A DNA stretch of 64,000 bases from Alistipes sp. GTDB taxonomy: Bacteria; Bacteroidota; Bacteroidia; Bacteroidales; Rikenellaceae. Shown here piece after piece: positions 59,960 through 64,000 of this stretch. The notes beneath the pieces are model-generated. The model worked only from the letters and a program-made list of their open reading frames with translations, made no database searches and was not told the DNA's origin. Position 1 is the first letter of the stretch, and every line of letters starts with the position of its first letter. Made by a program: the position numbers and the translations under genes. Where the stretch lies: NCBI GenBank assembly GCA_017555695.1, contig JAFZFX010000049.1:1-64000 (forward strand), given 5' to 3'.

Positions 59960-62038
59960 ATGGTACGAAACCTAAAAACCGCAATTGCTTCAATTGCAAT
60001 GATTTGCATCGCCGCAGGCTGTGCAAAGGAAGAGAGTAACAACATCATTACTCCAGAATCTACTGACTTTGTCGCAGAGATCGAGATTGTGGATGATGAG
60101 GTTTTCTCTCGCTCAAGCGTTGATCCATCTACGCTTGACAAAACTACTTCACCATCTTACTTTTGGAATCCCGGTGACGAGATTGGCGTCTGGACTAACC
60201 GTTCAGAGAAAAATCTCCGTTATGTAAACACAAACACTGTAGATACAAAGTCTACAACATTCTCACCAGCTAATGGCGTAACAGTTAAGGGTACACCCAC
60301 TTACGCTTACTTCCCCTACAATCCTAACGCAGGTACAACAGTTACATCGCTCGTAGGTAACTTGCCCAACGAGCAGGTAATCAACGAGAGTATGACAAAT
60401 GTCCCTGGTGAGCTCCTTTACGGTTCACACTCTTCGACATCAAGCGGTAAGTCAAAGTTCTCGTTCAAAAGCATCTTCTCGACTGTCCGCTTCCGTCTGA
60501 ATGCTGACAACACCGAGTTGGCTGGCGACGAGCTCCAGAGCCTCGAGATTACCATCACACGCAACGGCTCACCCGTTGATTTCTGTGGTGATTTCAAGTT
60601 TAACGCTCGCTACGGCACATACTCAAAGACTTCTAATGTCTTCAACACCGTGAAGATCGACTTCGCTGGCAAGCCCCAGTTTAATGGCAATGTAGTGTTC
60701 CTCACTACCGTGTTCCCCACAATCAAGTCGGGCGATATTATGAAGTTTGTAGTTTACACAACTGATTACACTGCAACTTTCTCACAGAAGGTTACATCAA
60801 CAATGCAGAAGAACTACACATACACTTACACATTGCCTCTGGAGAACTACGATGTAGAGATCGTGCCCAACAAGACTCCCGAGCCCGAGCCCGAGCCTGA
60901 GACTCCTGCTGAGCCCGAGAATCCCGAGCCTGAGCAGCCCGCAGAGCCTGAGCAGCCCGCAGAGCCCGAGCAGCCCGTTGAGCCCGAGACTCCCGCAGAG
61001 CCCGAGCAGCCCGCAGAGCCCGAGACTCCCGCAGAGCCTGAGCAGCCCGCAGAGCCTGAGCAGCCCGCAGAGCCTGAGACTCCCGCAGAGCCTGAGCCAG
61101 AGGTTCCCGTTGTTCCCGTTCCCGAGGTTGTAACTGGTTCTTTCAAGTGCGCTACTTACAATGTAGATGGTCTGCCCAAGAAGATTAGCCTCGTTACAAT
61201 CAACGGCGACGGTCCTGGTTCTGACGGTACAAAGTCAATCAGCTCGAAGATCGCAAGCGAGGGTTGGGATTTCGTAGGCTTCTCTGAGGACTTCGCATAT
61301 CACAGCGAGCTCACAAGCAATATGAGCAACTATACATTCGGTACACACCGTGGTTCAGTAAGCTCAATTTCGTCAAACAACACTGACGGTCTTGGCTTTG
61401 CTGCAAAGAAGTCTTCTTGCTCGTTTGGTTCTACAGAGTCTTGGACGAAGTTTACATCAAGTGCTGGTGGTATTACAAGTGGTGCAAATACTTGTATCAA
61501 CAAGGGTTTCCGTCACTACGTAGTAACAATGGCTGATGGCGTAGCTGTTGATGTTATCATTACTCATATGAATACTTACAGTTCATCAGGTTCGAGCCAC
61601 ATCAACGCTCAGCACGCACAGTTGAAGCAGATTGCACAGTACATCAACTCAATCAGCGTGAACAACCGTCCTATCATCTTTATGGGTGATACAAACTGCC
61701 GTTATACTCGTCACGACTTCAACACATACTTCTGGAGTGTATTGAACAAGGACTTGACTTATGCTGACCCCTGGGTAGAGTTCCAGTGGGACGGTGTATA
61801 TCCTACTTACCCCTCAAAGTCGTTGATGGTAAGCGATGCTACAGGCACTGACTCAAGCACAGATATCATCTGTGAGAATACTCAGAAGGGTGAGGTTGTT
61901 GATAAGATAATCTATATCAACAAGACTGGTAACCCCGTTCAGTTGAAGGCTACAAGCTACCTGCGTGATGAGAATTTCAAGGGTATGGCTGACCACTGGC
62001 CTATTGTAGTTAATTTTACTTACACTTACACAAAGTAA
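59960..62038 (+). CDS. Surface lipoprotein: fimbrillin-like region, Pro/Glu repeat linker and EEP phosphodiesterase domain
   Basis: A 692-residue lipoprotein with lipobox AAGCAK near residue 20. Residues 40-300 are fimbrillin-like (SYFWNPGDEIGVW, AYFPYNPNAG, SIFSTVRFRLN). A Pro/Glu linker of near-identical units spans about residues 304-385. The C-terminal 300 residues form an endonuclease/exonuclease/phosphatase domain with all catalytic positions: Asn401 (TYNVDGLP), Glu443, His536 (THMNTY), Asp577 and Asn579 (GDTN), Asp678 and His679 (ADHWP). The YNVDGLP start recalls sphingomyelinases. It probably cuts a lipid or nucleic-acid phosphodiester at the surface; substrate unproven. Confidence 0.85.
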   Translation: MVRNLKTAIASIAMICIAAGCAKEESNNIITPESTDFVAEIEIVDDEVFSRSSVDPSTLDKTTSPSYFWNPGDEIGVWTNRSEKNLRYVNTNTVDTKSTTFSPANGVTVKGTPTYAYFPYNPNAGTTVTSLVGNLPNEQVINESMTNVPGELLYGSHSSTSSGKSKFSFKSIFSTVRFRLNADNTELAGDELQSLEITITRNGSPVDFCGDFKFNARYGTYSKTSNVFNTVKIDFAGKPQFNGNVVFLTTVFPTIKSGDIMKFVVYTTDYTATFSQKVTSTMQKNYTYTYTLPLENYDVEIVPNKTPEPEPEPETPAEPENPEPEQPAEPEQPAEPEQPVEPETPAEPEQPAEPETPAEPEQPAEPEQPAEPETPAEPEPEVPVVPVPEVVTGSFKCATYNVDGLPKKISLVTINGDGPGSDGTKSISSKIASEGWDFVGFSEDFAYHSELTSNMSNYTFGTHRGSVSSISSNNTDGLGFAAKKSSCSFGSTESWTKFTSSAGGITSGANTCINKGFRHYVVTMADGVAVDVIITHMNTYSSSGSSHINAQHAQLKQIAQYINSISVNNRPIIFMGDTNCRYTRHDFNTYFWSVLNKDLTYADPWVEFQWDGVYPTYPSKSLMVSDATGTDSSTDIICENTQKGEVVDKIIYINKTGNPVQLKATSYLRDENFKGMADHWPIVVNFTYTYTK
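60870..61125 (+). repeat. Tandem repeat encoding a Pro/Glu linker
   Basis: About a dozen 18-base units encode EPEQPA or EPETPA with few changes; they link the two domains of the protein above. Number changes by recombination would keep the frame and change the reach of the enzyme domain. Confidence 0.85.
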
Positions 62039-62061
62039 GCCAACTAACAATAGAATTAGAG

Positions 62062-62095
62062 AACTGTCGAGATGAAAATCTCGGCAGTTTTTTTT
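62062..62095 (+). terminator. Rho-independent terminator after the EEP-domain gene
   Basis: A 12-base-pair stem with one G-T pair (62062-62073 with 62078-62089), four-base loop, then at least six T. Confidence 0.9.
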
Positions 62096-62181
62096 ATTTG
62101 TCGATATCGCATCGCGTAAAACTTATATTCCGCTGGCGAGATATTTTTTGCCCATTGGAGAGTGTGGAAAGAAAATTTTAT

Positions 62182-62189
62182 TATCTTTG
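62182..62189 (+). promoter_or_regulatory. -7 box of the riboswitch transcript
   Basis: TATCTTTG matches TAnnTTTG just before the riboswitch. A TTG lies about 24 bases upstream, slightly too far for a normal -33 element. Confidence 0.5.
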
Positions 62190-62199
62190 CAGTGTATAA

Positions 62200-62430
62200 G
62201 GAGCCCTTACGGACCGAGCGTCACGGAGGGTGAAAAGGGAATCCAGTGAGAATCTGGAACAATACCAGTTGCTGTAAGTCCCGTCCTGATAGGTAGTTAT
62301 GGTGATAGCTACCGCGAGAAAGGATGGATGTTGTACGCACTCTTTGCCACTGATCTGTGTGATTGGGAAGGCGCGACAATGGGATAAGTCAGAAGACCTG
62401 CCTTAGCATTTTGGATTAATCACCTGCTGG
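62200..62430 (+). promoter_or_regulatory. Cobalamin riboswitch
   Basis: The hallmark elements of the B12 aptamer occur in order: GGTGAAAAGGGAATCC and GTGAGAATCTGGAAC, then CCAGTTGCTGTAA, GCCACTG, GGGAAGGC and the highly conserved GGATAAGTCAGAAGACCTGCC-like region ending near 62402. It should sense a cobalamin coenzyme and control the downstream small protein and DUF4465-like lipoprotein. A weak AGTAAT/ATTACT hairpin with six T (62450-62480) could be the terminator of the OFF state. Confidence 0.92.
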
Positions 62431-62435
62431 GATAC

Positions 62436-62817
62436 GGGTAGTAATCACACTATTTTATTACTGTTTTTTGCATATTTGAGCGATTGTGGTATCGGGGTGT
62501 GGCGTTGTCGTACCCGACAGTTTGCGTGGCGTGACGGGATGGTTGACCTTAGGGTCGGTATGTTTCGTTATGTGGCATTGGTCAGATGATGTCGTACTTG
62601 ACAATCATTCGCAGGAGGTGTAAATAGCGGTAATATCGGTTGATTAAAAGGTATTTATAAAGATGGCAAAGGCTGTTCATACTTCGTTGAATTGCGGGGT
62701 GGGCAAAGCTCTTCGGGCAGCTCACTCAGGCGAAGTGTGTCTGTTTTGTTCCATTGCGAGCAGTGTGAAAAGAGAGAAAGTAACAATGAAAACAAACTAT
62801 TAATTCAATTCACTACT
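62436..62817 (+). other. Riboswitch expression platform and long leader
   Basis: After the aptamer, AGTAAT...ATTACT plus a T run (about 62449-62477) may act as a terminator. The remaining 340 bases before the small protein contain short hairpins and a 46-codon frame (62663-62803) that I do not accept as a gene. The stretch is more GC-rich than its surroundings. I see nothing else in it. Confidence 0.35.
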
Positions 62818-62946
62818 ATGGAAAACAAACAGACAATGCAGCCAAAGGTGCAGGAGTATCAGGCGCCAGCAATCGAGGTTATTTCAGTAAAAATTGAGTC
62901 GGGCTTTGCGGCTTCACAGACTCCCTCACCTTGGGATGAGATGTAG
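62818..62946 (+). CDS. Small leaderless protein of the Y-x-x-P...FAxS type
   Basis: From ATG 62818 it encodes 42 residues (MENKQTMQPKVQEYQAPAIE to SPWDEM); an upstream in-frame start at 62692 adds a low-quality basic stretch. YQAPAIEVISVKIESGFAAS shares the Tyr-x-x-Pro, V-x-V/I-E and FAxS pattern with the protein at 57180, and both end near a Trp-Asp. No signal peptide. It lies between the cobalamin riboswitch and the lipoprotein gene, 21 bases before the latter. Function unknown. Confidence 0.65.
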   Translation: MENKQTMQPKVQEYQAPAIEVISVKIESGFAASQTPSPWDEM

Positions 62947-62967
62947 AATTAAACGATGTATGCTATT

Positions 62968-64000
62968 ATGAAAAGAGGTATATTATTCGCTATGGTAGCA
63001 GTGTTGTTTGTTGCCTGCCAGAAGAACGATTCAGAGGTGAAAGCCACTGGCAATAAGCTGATTGTAACGGGATACAGCAACATTGAGACACGCACAGCAT
63101 TCGACACTCCCGACGAAAAGACTATTCCCTACACTTGGACTGCAGGCGACTGCGTATGGTTGGGTGAGAACAAGAGTAACTCCATCGCTACGGATTGTAC
63201 TTTGGCAACATTCGAGTTCGAGAATATTTCGGATGCAAATGCTGATAACGGCCACATATTCTACAATATGACAGGTGATCAGGCCAACATTGCCAAGGTG
63301 CTTTCGCAGCAGAGTGCTGACGGCAACTTGGGTAACGATGGTGATTTTGGCTATGCGACATTGGATGTAAACAACTCGTTCCGCCTGGAGCATCAGACCG
63401 CCTATGTGTGGTTTGACACCAAGCGAGGCAGTGGTACTCTTCCCCTTTTGACATCTATCACACTTTCGACCGAGGGACTAAAGATTGCAGGTGAGCGCAC
63501 TTACGACTATGAAAATGGCGAATGGAGTGATGCTATCACCAACGGTCGCTCGGAGATAACACTCTCTTTCGATGGCGGTTATGAGTTGAAGAGCGAGAAC
63601 AATGGCGTTATGGCAGCTATGGTGGTGCTTCCCGCCGAGGTTGAGGGAACTAATATTACCGTCACCTACAAGTTCGCTGACGGCAGAGTGTTCTCTGAGG
63701 TGAAGAACCCCCAAAAGAACTTCACAAGCGGTGCTACGCAGCGTGTTTCGACAACCATCAACGAGAGTGACCTTTACGAGTTGCGCGTGCTCACATTTGA
63801 GGACGAGGATGCGAAATTCTCACCAATGTATTTGGACTATGCCGATGGCTGGTCGGGTCGCGAAATATCAACTTGGAGTGACCTAATTGACGCAACTCAG
63901 TATTATGGTCCATTGTTGTATGGAAATGACCAGATGGATGCAATGTATTTTTGGTATGATGAGGGTAATACCGAACTATACCATATGTTCCCCGATAACT
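62968..64000 (+). CDS. Lipoprotein with DUF4465-like region, downstream of the B12 riboswitch (3' end outside window)
   Basis: From ATG 62968 (an in-frame ATG four codons earlier is also possible) it has a lipoprotein signal MKRGILFAMVAVLFVACQKN with Cys17 as lipid site, and stays open to the window end (344 residues seen). Residues 20-260 are fimbrillin-like (ETRTAFDTPDEKTIPYTWTA, SGATQRVSTTIN). From about residue 270 the segment LTFEDEDAKF, STWSDLIDATQYYGPLLYG and FWYDEGNTEL looks like DUF4465, a domain I recall from B12 loci of Bacteroidales, where some such proteins (BtuH) bind B12 at the surface. With the riboswitch upstream, B12 capture is a reasonable inference. Confidence 0.72.
   Translation, partial: MKRGILFAMVAVLFVACQKNDSEVKATGNKLIVTGYSNIETRTAFDTPDEKTIPYTWTAGDCVWLGENKSNSIATDCTLATFEFENISDANADNGHIFYNMTGDQANIAKVLSQQSADGNLGNDGDFGYATLDVNNSFRLEHQTAYVWFDTKRGSGTLPLLTSITLSTEGLKIAGERTYDYENGEWSDAITNGRSEITLSFDGGYELKSENNGVMAAMVVLPAEVEGTNITVTYKFADGRVFSEVKNPQKNFTSGATQRVSTTINESDLYELRVLTFEDEDAKFSPMYLDYADGWSGREISTWSDLIDATQYYGPLLYGNDQMDAMYFWYDEGNTELYHMFPDN

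Noticed and set aside
60847..61146. Minus-strand frame rich in Gly, Ser and Cys
   Set aside because: It is the mirror image of the Pro/Glu repeat in the plus-strand gene and has no independent support.
62663..62803. 46-codon frame in the leader before the second small protein
   Set aside because: It has no known motif and lies within an untranslated leader; only position speaks for it.

Overview
The window looks like chromosomal DNA of an AT-rich member of the order Bacteroidales (Bacteroidota). The clues are promoters of the Bacteroidales type (TTTG, about 20 bases, then TAnnTTTG), almost no Shine-Dalgarno sequences, BACON and fimbrillin-like lipoproteins, a TonB-dependent receptor paired with a DUF4249 lipoprotein, and a short HTH protein typical of the order. 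Genus and family cannot be fixed from the sequence. There is no rRNA, no intact tRNA, no CRISPR array and no complete insertion sequence.

Layout. (1) 1-3.4 kb: right-hand end of what is probably an integrated island. It holds a partial gene, a type II restriction-modification pair (C5 methyltransferase and a CCGG-family-like endonuclease), then two separate tRNA-Ser 3'-end remnants, each followed by a terminator, which look like attachment-site scars. (2) 3.4-10 kb: a lipoprotein, a TonB-dependent receptor with its DUF4249 partner, and a convergent MORN-repeat protein. (3) 10.4-11 kb: a promoter, a strongly structured RNA of about 230 bases (unidentified, perhaps 6S-like) and a small HTH protein. 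(4) 11.2-30.1 kb: a block of 14 same-strand genes that joins cytoplasmic Ser/Thr phosphorylation signalling to the cell envelope. It has a membrane-anchored kinase, a membrane-anchored PP2C phosphatase, four FHA proteins carrying five FHA domains (one fused through a membrane segment to an HtrA-like protease), a periplasmic TonB-C protein, an outer-membrane barrel candidate, a secreted VWA protein, a MacB/Lol-like ABC pair and a large BACON lipoprotein. This is the best candidate for an undescribed system. (5) 30.2-32.2 kb: a degraded transposase and an ABC exporter.

(6) 32.3-56.6 kb, all minus strand, read from high to low coordinates: an exopolysaccharide or capsule operon of about 24 genes. 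It contains precursor and polyol genes (HAD, cytidylyltransferase-oxidoreductase fusion, SDR, CDP-glycerol-type transferase), a frameshifted acyltransferase, flippase, polymerase, about ten glycosyltransferase genes, the initiating sugar transferase, a PqqD/nucleotidyltransferase/HprK-like trio, the Wza-type export lipoprotein and a Wzc-type tyrosine autokinase ending in eleven Gly-Tyr repeats. Three glycosyltransferase genes share an almost identical 5' module with unrelated 3' parts, which suggests modular shuffling.

(7) 56.6-64 kb, plus strand: surface-protein genes driven from a clear promoter. A 62-residue leaderless small protein precedes a fimbrillin-like protein fused to a PI-PLC-like domain; next is a fimbrillin-like protein joined by a Pro/Glu repeat linker to an endonuclease/exonuclease/phosphatase (sphingomyelinase-like) domain. 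A cobalamin riboswitch then precedes a second small protein (42 residues) and a lipoprotein with a DUF4465-like region that runs off the window, plausibly a vitamin B12-binding surface protein.
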